From positions 23,836,499 through 23,900,498 of the forward strand of contig NC_088715.1 of the NCBI RefSeq assembly GCF_963576615.1: DNA of 64,000 nucleotides, in the 5' to 3' direction. The stretch's first letter is position 1, and each line of letters starts with the position of its first letter. This DNA comes from Watersipora subatra. Taxonomy: Eukaryota; Bryozoa; Gymnolaemata; Cheilostomatida; Watersiporidae. Shown in pieces: positions 21,501-31,320 of this stretch. The notes beneath the pieces are model-generated. The model was given only the letters and a program-made list of their open reading frames with translations. It was not told the origin of the DNA and did no database searches. A program made the translations under genes and the position numbers.

Positions 21501-24500
21501 GCGTTTATGTTACACGTTTATCAGAAACTTTTAGTTTCAGCGTTCAGTTTACACATTATTAGAAAATATACGTTGCTCGTCATGGCGAGTTCAGCGTTAA
21601 TCATTATGGTAACGTTCCTTGAACTTCTAATTTTGGTTTTTCGTAAGGTTCAATATCTATATCGCGGTCAAGGCCAATTGTTTTTACGCGAACATATGTA
21701 TTATTTCTGTAGAAAGAGCCTGTAGTGTTTGAAAAATTGCTCTTGTTAATGGCTAAATAAACTACCAAATAAAGCATAAAAAAGCTTAAGTAACTTTGAC
21801 TATATGCATCTTATTTTATTTACCGATATTCATGGACTTGACCTCATCATCGATTGTCATGTTATTTTCTTTAGATAAAGTAATTCTATACTTGCACAGA
21901 CGAGAGCTGTAAATTTTAATTCAAGATTATAAACCATAGTCATATTACCTGTATTTGTTGTTTATTATCGAGTTTATCACTCATTATTTTATATTATCAC
22001 TTTTTGTTAACTGATGAGCAACAACTCAAACAGTCATTAGATTTACATAGTACTTACCTGAGTAATATGTTATTCTCATTGACCTGCCAATCACTGACCA
22101 GGCCTGATGGCTGGTTTTCTGCCAGTTGATGCTAACCTCTGTAATAAAACTCATGCCTTCATTGGTGATAAATAGGTTACAATAAAAACAATTTTTTGAA
22201 CAGGAAAATTTTTCTAGCAGAATGGAAAATGAGTTGTAATAATCTCCTTTGTATAGAATAATTTTAAACTGTTTGATAATATAAAACTCATTTAGGTAAA
22301 AAGTTTTGAAAAACATCAGTTGTCAAGTAAATTATTTTGAAACTTTTTAATTCCACTCAGCGTGTAGAACTAGCGGTTAAGACACAAAACATACTGTTAT
22401 GGAAGAATTTAAAGAGTGTAAAATTACATCAAAGTATTCTTGAAAATTCTCTAAAAATCAGCTTTTTACTGACTATAATTAAAGACACAGCCAGTTATTC
22501 TTAGGCTTTCTGCCATTTAAGTATATTTCAAGGCCAATAAATTGACATATTTATACTTCTTAAAGTTTGTGTGGGAATATGTGTGTAATTCCAGCTATAG
22601 CTAATAAAATCTTGGAATTAAAATTTCACAATTTGGTGGATTTGTATTCACGATGAATGCATCCACAAGTTTTCAATCCAAGCGCTCTACCACTGAGCTA
22701 CACAGAGAATTTTAATCAATAATGATGTTATCATAACCTGTATACCATAAACACACATTAATTATTTTAGCATGCGCCCACGCGTCACAATACCTCTGTT
22801 AAAAAATATTTTTCGTAAGGTTCATTTACTATATTTGAGATAAAGTTAATTTTTCTCCCCCAGACCATTATGTTATCGTTTTAAAAGAGCATCAACATTC
22901 TCTCTCTGTTTGGTTAGACAAAGACATTACGATCTCATTTTCACATTCGTACCAGTATCGAGAAGTACCGGTATTGTTGTATTCAAACTTTTGATGGATA
23001 GCTTCTGGTGGGCAAGTAACCTTTTTTATACACACAGTTCTATGCAAGAATTGTTATTATTAATTCAACATGTTCAGGATTTTTATTGTTTTCTCAGTTC
23101 GTATTAATTTTATCATTACTGAATCATCTTTAATTGTAATTATAGCAAAACCGACTTAATTTAGCTATTACTTGCTAATTATTTCACATTTACATCTAAA
23201 CCATATAATAATTGTTTTATTTTATTTTACTTATTTTGATCTGCACAATTTTTTTTTGTTATGATAGGAACTTTGAAAGTCACAGTTGTTTGACAAAGTT
23301 TGAAAACCTTTACAGTTGTTAGTATTTTCTCTTAAATTATTTCAACTACACAAAACAGTTTTCTCTTGATATGTAGTTTGAATGCTATAGAATGGCAAAT
23401 GTTGTTGTATTTTAAACACAAATAAATTTCCCGACCAAAGACTATATTACTACCCCAGCAATGCCAGGTAGCACAGCTAGTTCATAGATACAGACTAAAA
23501 TCTATACAAAGATGTTTTTAGAAAGTTACTAAGTTTTTCATTCACTGTAAACTTTACACAACTTTATTTTCTATGTCATCTACTAATTCTGAATGGATAA
23601 ATATTGCAATGGAATTAATACATGCTATAAATGTGCTTGCATATTATAATATGTAGTATTGTTTTTCTTGGATACAGAAGAAGTGCTGAATAGTTCTACA
23701 ATATATTTTTCTTCAATAGATTAGTAAAACATAGGAATATCATTTCATTCACAAGCATAAGAATATCATGTTACTCACACCTTTGCTGTATTACTCATAT
23801 TGCATTTACAATTTCATTATCTCATTATCTGATTTAACTAATGCATAACAGTCTTTTAAATTCACCATAATTACAGAAGCATAAACGATTCATTTAACAC
23901 GTTTGCCTTTAGTGATTTGCAACTATTAAGAAGAACATTAAGAAGTAATAATAAATATTTTAGTTATGTTGTTTATTTCAGCCAATATTTTGTTAATCTA
24001 AAAAGCTGATTTATTTTACAAGCTAAGCTTGCTATTTATAATGACACCATTTCAGCACTAAAACTTCACTTTTACCTCTAAAGTGTCTGAAACCTTTTTT
24101 CCTTGTTAAACCAGGTCATTTTGGCACCAATTAGCAAACAGTCAAATGGGGCTTAACAAGGTTTTTAAAGGATTCTTTCAAAAAATTCCAACTAATTTTT
24201 GTTTCCGACAAAACGAGTCTTTAGAATTACATAAATTTTACATTCAAGCAAATACAAAGCCTTGTTTTAAAATATCAAAGCTTCAATGAACCGGCATGTT
24301 TTTAGTTTATTAAAAAAACCTAAAAGAACTACAGTTGGTCGTATTTAATAAAGTCCTTAGAACTCTCAAATTGACTACATTTTGCATTATTTTGGTCTTA
24401 GCTAAAGTTCACTAATTTGTAGAAGAGTTTCTAGCAATAGAATATTTTAAAATTTCATCAAACTTTTATTTTTCAGCAATGCTTGCAAAAAGTTATTTTT

Positions 24501-27500
24501 TTATATAACGCTGTATTATCCCCAAAGATAACCAAAATGTTCCTTTTAAACTTTTTCAAAAGCAAAGGAAGGCTCAAGATTGTGGGTAGATTTGCTATTG
24601 TTGGCTGTGATATTATTTTTATGCTCATCCAATGGTTTAATGCATGAAAAGATTATTCTCAAAAAACAAATTTTTCTTGCATTAGGTTCACTTACTAAAA
24701 TCTATACAAGAACCTAGTGATCTTAAAATACTAAATAAAAGAGTTCAAGTACCTCATTTTAGAATGATGACAAAGTGGTCCCAAATTATTTTGTGTAAGA
24801 GATCAGCTGCAATGGCACCGGGCTTCTGTGTGCTGTCAAAAGCTCAGTCACCTACACACTGTGAAAGTTTGTGAATCTGTCCATAACTTCAAAGTGATGC
24901 AAAACTCGAAATTTTTACTTTGATTGTCAAAACTGCAAACTAATAATAAACAATTGACTTGCTTAAATTTTTCAAAGGATTTGTGGGAAGTGTGCTTTGA
25001 AGAAATCCCCAAGTTATAATTCCCAATAATGAAGGAAACTCAAAATAATTTTATAGCTTCAAGTAGAATTAAAGAAATAAGCTTTTCAGGCTTCCAATTT
25101 TATTGTGTAATTTTTCATTGCCAAAAGTTTCCAACATCAGCATAAACTTTGCATAATTGTATCTCAAATCAGTCAATGAGGTTTTTAATGTTCATTTTCA
25201 AAGTCGTGTTTCTAAAGTTAGTCAACCATCTTAGTTTAATGAAGTTTATTTTAGCTAATGAAAAGTTTAAAATGCTAGTGTAGCATTGTGATACTTACCT
25301 AATGTGACAATCTGTTGCAGGTGTGATTCTCGCTGTTGCCTCCGTAATAAATGTTGGAGTTCAATGGCTGACAGGACGGTACACTCGCCCATCTCGACAT
25401 TGGCTCTTTCTTTTTCTTGGCATAGCTATCCTTGCTATTGGATCATTGCTGGTCAGTAAATTAGATTAAAATTGCGGGACCAAGTACTTTTGTTTATCTA
25501 TAGTTCTAGACAATATCTAGAATTGTTTCACTTTCATTCTTAAGGTTTCTTGATGTTTAGTTTTAAAGCGCCTAACCATCTTAAAAGAATAAAAAGTATA
25601 TAGGTGAGCACATATACAGCTTTTATTGAACTTGTCAAAGTGTTGTTTTGCTGTTTTATACCCACTTTTATTACGTTTATAATATTCTTATTTAATATTT
25701 ACTGATTTTTATACAGCTAAAATGTTATAAGCTTTTCAAAACTTTTAACTAACCAACCGTCAAAACTAAAATTGAAGACTAAATTCATTCAACTTACCGA
25801 GTACCTTGCGGGCGGACTGATGTACTTTCACATTTCTAAGCACAAATTATTGAAAAGAGCAAACACCAAGTTAATCGCAGCAATAGATATGGTAAATTGC
25901 ACTAATGTATATTATATATTCATGTATATGTAGGGTAAAAGAGAAAGAAACAGATAACTGCATACTTATTAGCTCCTCAAAGCAAGTTCACCAATATCAG
26001 TTATATTTACCGATTGCCTTTGCAAGTCTTCAAATATTCACACAGTTATTTGATCTAAACATCTTTCATGACCAGCAATCAAATATCAGATACATTAGCA
26101 GCCAATGCTGTTGGATGCTAATGTCATTTTTAGTTTGTCTTTCTGTGTTTGTGTTCCATGCAGTTTGAGCCCTGCAAATTTGCCAGAACCGCTGCATTTG
26201 TTATCTTCACATATTTTTCACTACTAGCTAAGCCACAATGTAGTTTTTTGATTGGAATTGCTTTTGCAGCAACATTCCAATAAAATGCATTTTGTGGTTT
26301 ACTTATTTTGCAGTATCCATTTGCCACCATAGTCTGGGAAGTACTGGTTCCTGAATGCATAAGTAGAATTGGACATGGTATGCTAGTTGCCTGTGCCAAC
26401 CCTATGCTAACCCACCTGGTTGATATTAGACATAACTCTCACTACGGGCTAGTAAATGGTCTCTACACGGCTACTTATAATCTCGGACAATTCGTAGGTA
26501 AATATTTTATTGTAAATTTATCCTTCAACATTTTACTTAGTTTTGGTTACAGTAAACTTACCAAAAACCTTAAATTAATGATTGAAGTTTTTAAATTGGT
26601 TAACTAAAAATACTGCAGTCAGTGACACAAATTATTATCTGTCGTCACGGTGTTCAAACAGCCTCACGATTACTCTCTTCTCAGTGATAACTTATCTAGC
26701 TTATATCCTTGAAGTAAATGTCCTACAGTTTTAACGAAAGCAGACAATACTAATACTTGGTACTAATGACAAGCTATCAATTTGAAATGGAAAATGACAT
26801 ATAATCATGTCATGAACTTTCTGATGTCTGAAAAACACATTTTGACAAAACTTCAAAATTGTGCCGCTATTGATGTTGCGTAGCTGTCCTATATATATAT
26901 ATATATATAAATATATACTATGCTATGCGCTATATGCTATGCTATGCGCTATATGCTATGCTATGCGCTATAGGCTGCGCTATGCTATGCTATATGCTGC
27001 GCTATGCTATATACTATATATTATATACTATATATTATATACTATATATTATATACTATATATTATATAATATATACTATATATTATATACTATATACTA
27101 TATATTATATACTATATACTATATATTATATACTATATACTATATATTATATACTATATACTATATATTATATACTATATATTATATATTATATACTATA
27201 TATTATATACTATATACTATATATTATATACTATATATTATATACTATATATTAAATACTATATACTATATACTATATATTATATAATATATACTATATA
27301 TTATATACTATATACTATATACTAGTGCTGGGCACGAGTACTTCTTGGTCAACGGGTTTAGACCCGTCCCCTTCTGTTCGGGTTTTTCGAGTATCGGGTA
27401 GCTAGTAGTGCTAGGCTCGGGTATTTCTTTGCCTACGGGTTTTTCGGGTATCGGGTTTATTGATATGGATTTCATGTTTAAATTTTCTAAACAGATATAT

Positions 27501-30500
27501 CTTCAAATTTACAAAGCAATTATATTTCTTTTCAATTTATTTATCATTTTTCACAGTTTTTATTGACTGACATTCGTACTCGCAGCGTTAACGGGTGGAT
27601 TGTTAAACAGTCAAGATAGTCTGGGGCTACATGGCATTTTCATGTCAACAGGTGGCAGAAGATAGGGTCTATGGTAGCTTAATACTTAAGCATGTTCTAT
27701 GTACCTCTGACTTTTTGTTGATGGTGCTCCAAATATCATAAAAAACTTGACATTATCGGCTTTTTCCCGTTAGTAAGGCTTGTTGGCTTAGTAAAACTTG
27801 GTTATAATGAATTATGTAATCCATAATAGCTAGCTGTGGTAATCAATTTAAACAGAGTTATTAAATTTTCACCGTTACTATCAACGCTGATAGCTGTTTC
27901 TATCAAGGCGATAGCAGAAACAGACTAAGGACCTATGTGTTATCGGTGATAGTAAACACGCGTCGCCGTATTAAAAATGGCATAGATTTGTTTACGAAGC
28001 CGATTTGGCTAAATGCGCAAATAAAATGTGATGTAAGTATTTCTTGTCACCTTTTAATGACAAGTAATCACTGCTTGACTACAATATTTCTAGTAGGCAT
28101 AGTAAATAAGGTCTGATATATTTTATTCTATCTATTAAATTAAAGACTCGTTAAACTCCATTGTCATGCCTCCTTAGCAAAAATGACACAGAGATGCCCT
28201 GTGGTCTCAGACTAAGAGCGCAGGATGCAATAGACCGAGTTTTTGTTAACACTACCCGACGGATCCGTGTACCAAAACCCGAACTTGAAAGTCAAAACCC
28301 GAACCCGAAGGACCGGAATTCACGAAATCTCTATTACCCGATACTCGAAAGAAGATAAACCCGCGAGTTCAACGAGTATTACTACCCGTGCCCAGCACTA
28401 CTATATACTATATACTATACTATATACTATACTATATACTATACTATATACTATACTATATACTATACTATATACTATACTATATACTATACTATATACT
28501 ATACTATATACTATATACTATACTATATACTATACTATATACTATACTATATACTATATACTATATACTATATACTATACTATATACTATATACTATACT
28601 GTATACTATACTATATACTATACTATATACTATATACTATACTATATACTATATACTATACTGTATACTATACTATATACTATACTATATACTATATACT
28701 ATGTACTATATACTATACTATATACTATACTGTATACTATACTATATACTATACTATATACTATACTATATACTATACTGTATACTATACTATATACTAT
28801 ACTATATACTATACTATATACTATACTATATACTATACTATATTATATACTATACTATATACTATACTATATACTATACTATACTGTATACTATACTATA
28901 TACTATACTATATACTATACTATATACTATACTATATACTATACTATATTATATACTATACTATATACTATACTATATACTATAGTATATACTATACTAT
29001 ATACTATACTATATACTATACTATATATTATACTATATACTATACTATATACTATACTATATTATATACTATACTATATACTATATACTATACTATATAT
29101 TATACTATATACTATACTATATATTATACTATATACTATACTATATACTATATACTATACTATATACTATATACTATACTGTATACTATACTATATACTA
29201 TACTATATACTATACTATATACTATATACTATATACTATATACTATACTATATACTATATACTATGTACTATATACTATACTATATACTATACTATATAC
29301 TATATACTATATACTATGTACTATATACTATACTATATACTATATACTATCTTATATACTATACTATATACTATATACTATGTACTATATACTATATACT
29401 ATACTATATACTATATACTTTATATACAGTAAAGGTTTTATAAAGGTTCTATAGATTTCGAGTTTTTTGCCATGGGATGAGATTTAGTCATTTTTAAGTA
29501 TAATACATCAATAGAAAGTTCTTGCATAAAGTTATTTTTTGGCTGTTTAACGAAATAATCTAGAAGTTTATGAAACTTGCAAATTTAGCTTTTTATCTAT
29601 ACATAACATGATGATACAGCTTAGAGCAACATAATCTCACTTCATCTTCATCACAATATGAGATGGATTTATTCTTCAGAATAACTATTTGAATGCATTC
29701 CAGTAATATTGTCTTGCCTTCAAAACATTAATAATAATAACAACAATAACAACAAATATAACAACAATTTTCTGTACTACGTTCAGAACTGTCAAGTTAA
29801 ACTATAATTCCTTACTTCTCTAGCAATTCAAGTTCAACTAGATACATAGAAACTTTCTGAAAAGAAAGAAATAACTCGCAAAGACAGAACCTCACCAACT
29901 ATAACAATGTTTTGGGTTTCTGTTGAAGGTCCTAATGTGGGCGGAGCTTTGATAAAAGTTGTGCCTTTTAACTGGTAAGTAAGGAGTTCATCAATTGATT
30001 TGACATATCCTGGTCATCACCACAAACTTACCAGCCATGTTAACACCAAACTTTGAAAGTATTTCATCTTTATGTTGTCTCTGCTTAAAAATTCCATTTA
30101 ACAATCTTCAAGCAGAATTGTTGGTCAATATTATATTTTGCAGCATTTGTTTAATTTTGAGGTAGTTTAACCTAGTTTTCTCACAAAATTTTGGAACAGA
30201 ATATGAAAAGTTCTTTTTTGACAAGTCGCTTTGTGTCATAAATACAATTTTATTTTTAATGTTTAGAAAACTGCTCAAGCTATTAAATGCTTCAACTAAT
30301 CATGATTTGTTTTTAAACTAATAATTGCTTTACTGGCTAACCAGTGACAAGTTTACATAAACGGTACAGAGTCCTGTAGTAGTACAGTCATGAGATTTAA
30401 TCTAAAGTGACAAATTCATACCAAATGCACCAAATATACTTTAGCTTTTAAAAGACTGCAAACACTTTTAAGCAATCATCTTATTCAAAGTCAGCAAAAA

Positions 30501-31050
30501 CTATTTGCATGATGGTGGTTCTGTATTTGCACAGGCAATAAATTTTACTTTAGTGTCACAAAAAAGTTATGCAACTAATATTTTATGATCTTTACAAAAG
30601 GTTTGTATACTAACAACTTAGTCACCAACTAAGAATAGTTATGCATGCACTATCAAATGGCTGGTTGAGAATTCTTCAAGATTTTTCTTCTAGTCATATA
30701 ATTATACAAATCTATTCATGTTATTAACTCATAAATTTACATCTCGAAAAAAACGGTTTTATTCTGATTCAAGTTATATTTTATTTTGAAATTTTTCTGA
30801 AATATATTTACTAACTACCTTTTTCAGGCTTTATTTTGGACAAGGATTCTTTCTTGGCTCTTTTTGTTTCATCTCATGTTTCCTACAAAGAATTCCAGAC
30901 CAGCCCACGCCTTCAGATTTTGATACAACAGAAACACTGTCTTCAGAATCGACATCTTCTGTGTGTTCTTTCGAAACTCTGACTGCCTCTGAATCTCTGC
31001 TTCAACAAGAAGTCATTTGTGAAGCAGAAGTGCACCATCAAATTAACTAA
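12278..31050 (+). CDS. SLC18-family vesicular transporter (VMAT/VAChT-like), ten exons
   Basis: Joining 12278-12482, 16595-16790, 17962-18104, 18681-18773, 19896-20084, 20396-20491, 25321-25451, 26314-26497, 29929-29974 and 30828-31050 gives one open frame of 501 residues; every intron is GT-AG and all phases agree. SLC18 proteins are proton antiporters of the MFS fold that load monoamines or acetylcholine into synaptic vesicles. Visible landmarks are TM1 with Asp61 (VMIDCMLMTVV), TM2 with Lys117, MFS motif A (GVLVDRIGYRLP, 129-140), TM4 with VARSFQAAGSS (166-176), THLVDIRHNSHYG (384-395) and GPNVGGALIK after TM11. A luminal loop between TM1 and TM2 has a sequon at Asn95. The C-terminal tail is Ser/Thr/Glu-rich. 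Oddities: the usual VPIIP after TM1 is missing at the exon 1/2 junction, and the acidic residues usual in TM10 and TM11 are not seen. The substrate cannot be assigned. Confidence 0.88.
12958..13258 (+). repeat. tRNA-derived SINE-like repeat, family A, copy 1
   Basis: It shares an ordered core with 40068-40400 (plus) and 57990-58265 (minus): GGTAATGTAGT, TTAGCCTGGCACAT, GCCAATGGCTA, TTGAGTAAGCTA. A tRNA-like region with a degenerate A box and a B-box-like CCGAGATCAAATC is near the 3' end. It lies in SLC18-like intron 1. Confidence 0.65.
13259..13372. repeat. Long imperfect hairpin
   Basis: The left arm at about 13259-13311 (TTTTTAATAGCTTTAGCTC, then CACACACAAACTTTGAGATA) is the inverted complement of 13320-13372 (TATCTCAAAATTTGTGTGTG, then GAGCTAAAGCTATTAAAAA). 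The stem is about 53 bp with few mismatches and the loop about 9 nt. It abuts the SINE-like repeat on the left and a TA tract on the right. Confidence 0.85.
13378..13423. repeat. (TA)n microsatellite, Helitron 2 target (left half)
   Basis: Pure TA repeat ending exactly at the 3' terminus of Helitron 2. The tract resumes at 15264 beyond its other end. Confidence 0.9.
13525..14274 (-). repeat. CT-rich polypyrimidine tract inside Helitron 2
   Basis: About 750 bp of CT, CCCT and TTCC units on the plus strand (GA on the Helitron's coding strand). It occupies the same position as the GA tract of Helitron 1 and is longer. Reading frames of up to about 300 codons across it are artefacts. Confidence 0.95.
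14280..14560 (-). pseudogene. Helitron helicase C-terminal fragment, minus strand
   Basis: The minus strand encodes LSPCISHDQLCVACSKVG followed by KKTKNVVYPHVLR and TGA at 14282-14280. This is the same Pif1-like C-terminal segment as at 6938-7210, with Tyr to Cys in the QLYVA motif. Upstream sequence is frameshifted relative to copy 1. It is a remnant, not a functional helicase. Confidence 0.7.
15264..15352. repeat. TA/TATG microsatellite, Helitron 2 target (right half)
   Basis: TA dinucleotides grading into ATGTATATGTGTATATG units, directly at the 5' terminus of Helitron 2. Confidence 0.9.
15353..15465 (+). repeat. 113-bp direct repeat, copy 1
   Basis: It matches 16874-16986 at about 109 of 113 positions by eye, same orientation. 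It starts AGTTTAAAATTTGAAGGATA and ends AATTAGTATTAGCC. It is non-coding. Confidence 0.9.
15503..15680 (+). repeat. GC-richer island between two TA tracts, probable mobile-element fragment
   Basis: This is a sharply bounded block of near-balanced composition, containing CCTACCAGAGACCTGGGAG and CCCAATAGCGCACTTTTCTG, with (TA)n on both sides (15466-15502 and 15678-15701). It resembles a short dispersed repeat, but I cannot name the family. The 71-codon frame across it has no recognisable features. Confidence 0.4.
16595..16790 (+). CDS. SLC18-like exon 2 (luminal loop, TM2)
   Basis: Acceptor CTACCAG, donor GACAG|GTAGAA, phases 1 to 2. It encodes the glycosylatable loop (sequon NHT at Asn95) and TM2 with Lys117 (LLVSLKPGLEMFFN), leading into motif A. 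Confidence 0.88.
16874..16986 (+). repeat. 113-bp direct repeat, copy 2
   Basis: Partner of 15353-15465, with four visible mismatches. It lies in SLC18-like intron 2, about 1.5 kb downstream of copy 1 in intron 1, with exon 2 between them. Confidence 0.9.
17962..18104 (+). CDS. SLC18-like exon 3 (TM3-TM4)
   Basis: Acceptor TTTTTTAG, donor GGAG|GTAGAG, phases 2 to 1. It encodes IGYRLPMLIGCLFNLSATL and then LLIVARSFQAAGSSLSVIG. Arg168 and the GSS triplet match conserved SLC18 TM4 positions. Confidence 0.92.
18150..18580 (+). repeat. Dispersed repeat family B, copy 2 with tRNA-like 3' region
   Basis: Colinear with 10797-11190. The 3' part has an A-box-like TGGTTAATCAGTGCAG and a B-box-like GATAGATCAAATCC. 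It sits in intron 3, just upstream of exon 4. Confidence 0.6.
18681..18773 (+). CDS. SLC18-like exon 4 (TM4-TM5)
   Basis: Acceptor CTTTTAG, donor CTCAG|GTGAGT, phases 1 to 1. It encodes GLTFLAATFKDEKSRT, then the start of TM5 (AFCGISVGVS). Its last 13 nt form the start of the first unit of the 34-bp array. Confidence 0.92.
18761..19168 (+). repeat. Twelve-unit 34-bp minisatellite built from a splice donor
   Basis: Twelve units of exactly 34 bp, without indels, begin within exon 4 (18761) and end at 19168. The unit is GTAGGAGTCTCAG followed by GTGAGTTACTAGTTTATCTCT, that is, exon end plus 5' splice site plus a pyrimidine-rich stretch. Units 1, 2, 4, 6 and 9 retain CAG|GTGAGT. Units 3 and 12 have CAG|GTTAGT. 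Unit 8 has CTG|GTGAGT. Most unit junctions also form an acceptor-like CTCTGTAG or CTCTGCAG. Confidence 0.97.
19169..19895. other. Rest of SLC18-like intron 4, nothing recognised
   Basis: AT-rich intronic sequence ending in the acceptor CACTATTTTCAG. I see no repeat or RNA gene in it. Confidence 0.5.
19896..20084 (+). CDS. SLC18-like exon 5 (TM5-TM6)
   Basis: Acceptor TTTTCAG, donor CTCC|GTAAGT, phases 1 to 1. It encodes GFAMGSILYQMFGRESPFLV and then TM6 (NIIYSTLVILLVV), followed by a basic cytosolic loop (PRKYTKPGQG). Confidence 0.92.
20396..20491 (+). CDS. SLC18-like exon 6 (TM7)
   Basis: Acceptor TTTTTTAG, donor ATTG|GTAAGT, phases 1 to 1. It encodes INFVENFTLGVFLGTGPSW and MLYTLHGQQW, matching the TM7 and luminal loop region of SLC18 proteins. 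Confidence 0.9.
20920..21760 (+). mobile_element. Degenerate Helitron-like copy with tRNA-like module
   Basis: The part at 21190-21720 resembles the interior of Helitrons 1 and 3 (ACACGATGCTTCTTCGTC, CGTAAGGTTCAATATCTAT, TTTTTACGCGAACATATGTA). The 5' part (AGCTATAACTATAAAAATCT) matches 22590-22615 in the next copy. A tRNA-like stretch on the minus strand lies at 21020-21090. The 3' hairpin is not preserved. Confidence 0.5.
21020..21090 (-). repeat. tRNA-like (A box/B box) module
   Basis: The minus strand reads TGTGGCTCAGTGGTAGAG, a tRNA 5' half with A box, then about 30 nt later GTAAGTTCAAATCCATC, a B-box-like segment. The arms do not close into a full cloverleaf with a matched acceptor stem, so this is a tRNA-derived segment rather than a tRNA gene. 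Confidence 0.55.
22560..23480 (+). mobile_element. Helitron-like copy with tRNA-like module
   Basis: The 3' end is ACCCCAGCAATGCCAGGTAG, then CACAGCTAG followed by T, a Helitron hairpin and CTAG|T. The interior matches Helitrons 1 and 3 (TGCAAGAATTGTTATTATTA, GAATGGCAAATGTTGTTG). The 5' part shares the tRNA-like module with 20920-21760. The 5' boundary is approximate. Confidence 0.6.
22620..22706 (-). repeat. tRNA-like (A box/B box) module
   Basis: The minus strand reads TGTAGCTCAGTGGTAGAGCG, a near-canonical tRNA D-arm and A box, with a degenerate B box (GTGAATACAAATCC) downstream. It lacks a convincing anticodon stem and acceptor pairing and is embedded in a Helitron-like copy. Confidence 0.55.
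25321..25451 (+). CDS. SLC18-like exon 7 (TM8-TM9)
   Basis: Acceptor TGTTGCAG, donor CTG|GTCAGT, phases 1 to 0. It encodes VILAVASVINVGVQWLTGRY, a cytosolic turn with RPSR, and TM9 (LFLFLGIAILAIGSLL). Confidence 0.9.
26314..26497 (+). CDS. SLC18-like exon 8 (TM10-TM11)
   Basis: Acceptor TTTTGCAG, donor GTAG|GTAAAT, phases 0 to 1. It encodes HGMLVACANPMLTHLVDIRH (372-391) and then YGLVNGLYTATYNLGQFVG. The LVDIRH-to-YG block matches the strongly conserved SLC18 segment. TM10 has VACAN where VMAT-type proteins carry an acidic residue. Confidence 0.92.
26888..27322. repeat. TATGC/TATATTA satellite
   Basis: Three subarrays: TA dinucleotides, then units of GCTATGCGCTATAT type (about 26925-27010), then CTATATATTATATA-type units to 27322. 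Tyr/Ile/Leu reading frames across it are artefacts. Confidence 0.95.
27323..28400. mobile_element. Non-autonomous hAT-like element inserted in the satellite
   Basis: The TIRs are TAGTGCTGGGCACGAGTA at the left and, as reverse complement of the right end, TAGTGCTGGGCACGGGTA. The flanking 8 bp are identical (CTATATAC at 27315-27322 and 28401-28408), although the satellite context makes this weaker evidence. Subterminal CGGGT-type motifs recur at both ends, as expected of hAT transposase-binding sites. The 1078-bp interior has no transposase frame. Confidence 0.75.
28401..29419. repeat. TATAC satellite (12-19 bp units), about 1 kb
   Basis: Mixtures of ACTATATACT and ACTATACTATAT units, with sporadic TGTATAC variants, form a 1-kb array of only A, T and C/G in the TATAC context. 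Reading frames of several hundred codons across it (Tyr/Ile/Leu/Thr) are artefacts of the repeat. Confidence 0.95.
29929..29974 (+). CDS. SLC18-like exon 9 (TM11-TM12 loop)
   Basis: A 46-nt exon with acceptor TGTTGAAG and donor AACTG|GTAAGT, phases 1 to 2. It encodes PNVGGALIKVVPFN, the conserved GP-x-x-GG-A-I/L-x-K block of SLC18 proteins, and ends in a Trp codon split by the intron. Confidence 0.9.
30828..31050 (+). CDS. SLC18-like last exon (TM12 and tail)
   Basis: Acceptor TTTTTCAG; stop TAA 31048-31050. It encodes TM12 (LYFGQGFFLGSFCFISCFL) and a 50-residue Ser/Thr/Glu-rich cytosolic tail. A poly(A) signal AATAAA lies at 31315-31320. Confidence 0.9.
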
Positions 31051-31314
31051 CTGTGAATCAATAGCTTTTTTGTATTTATTTTTTTACATTTAAAATCTTT
31101 TGCAATGAATGACCCGCAAGTCTGTATTTGTTACATGTATAACTAGTTAATAATTCAAAAATTAATAATTTTGCAGCAATCAATTCTTTGAATGATTTAA
31201 TGATTATAGGTTCTTTGCTGGCAATTTTTTGCTTTAAAATGTTTCTTAGCACATAGGCTTGTTTATAATTTTAAAACAATAGGGACTATTATAACAGAGT
31301 AGCAATACCTGTTC

Positions 31315-31320
31315 AATAAA
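31315..31320 (+). terminator. Candidate poly(A) signal of the SLC18-like gene
   Basis: AATAAA, 265 bp after the stop codon, is the first canonical hexamer downstream. Confidence 0.45.

Larger units (their letters stand above)
20492..25320. other. SLC18-like intron 6, with Helitron copies
   Basis: This 4.8 kb intron holds two Helitron-like copies (about 20920-21760 and 22560-23480). The remainder (23481-25320) is unassigned AT-rich DNA without a visible exon. Confidence 0.6.

Noticed and set aside
22620..22706. Possible functional tRNA gene
   Set aside because: The D-arm is good, but the anticodon and acceptor stems do not pair and the B box is degenerate; it sits in a Helitron-like copy.
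28243..29454. Reading frames of about 350-400 codons of Tyr/Ile/Leu/Thr
   Set aside because: They are produced by the TATAC satellite in overlapping frames; not protein coding.
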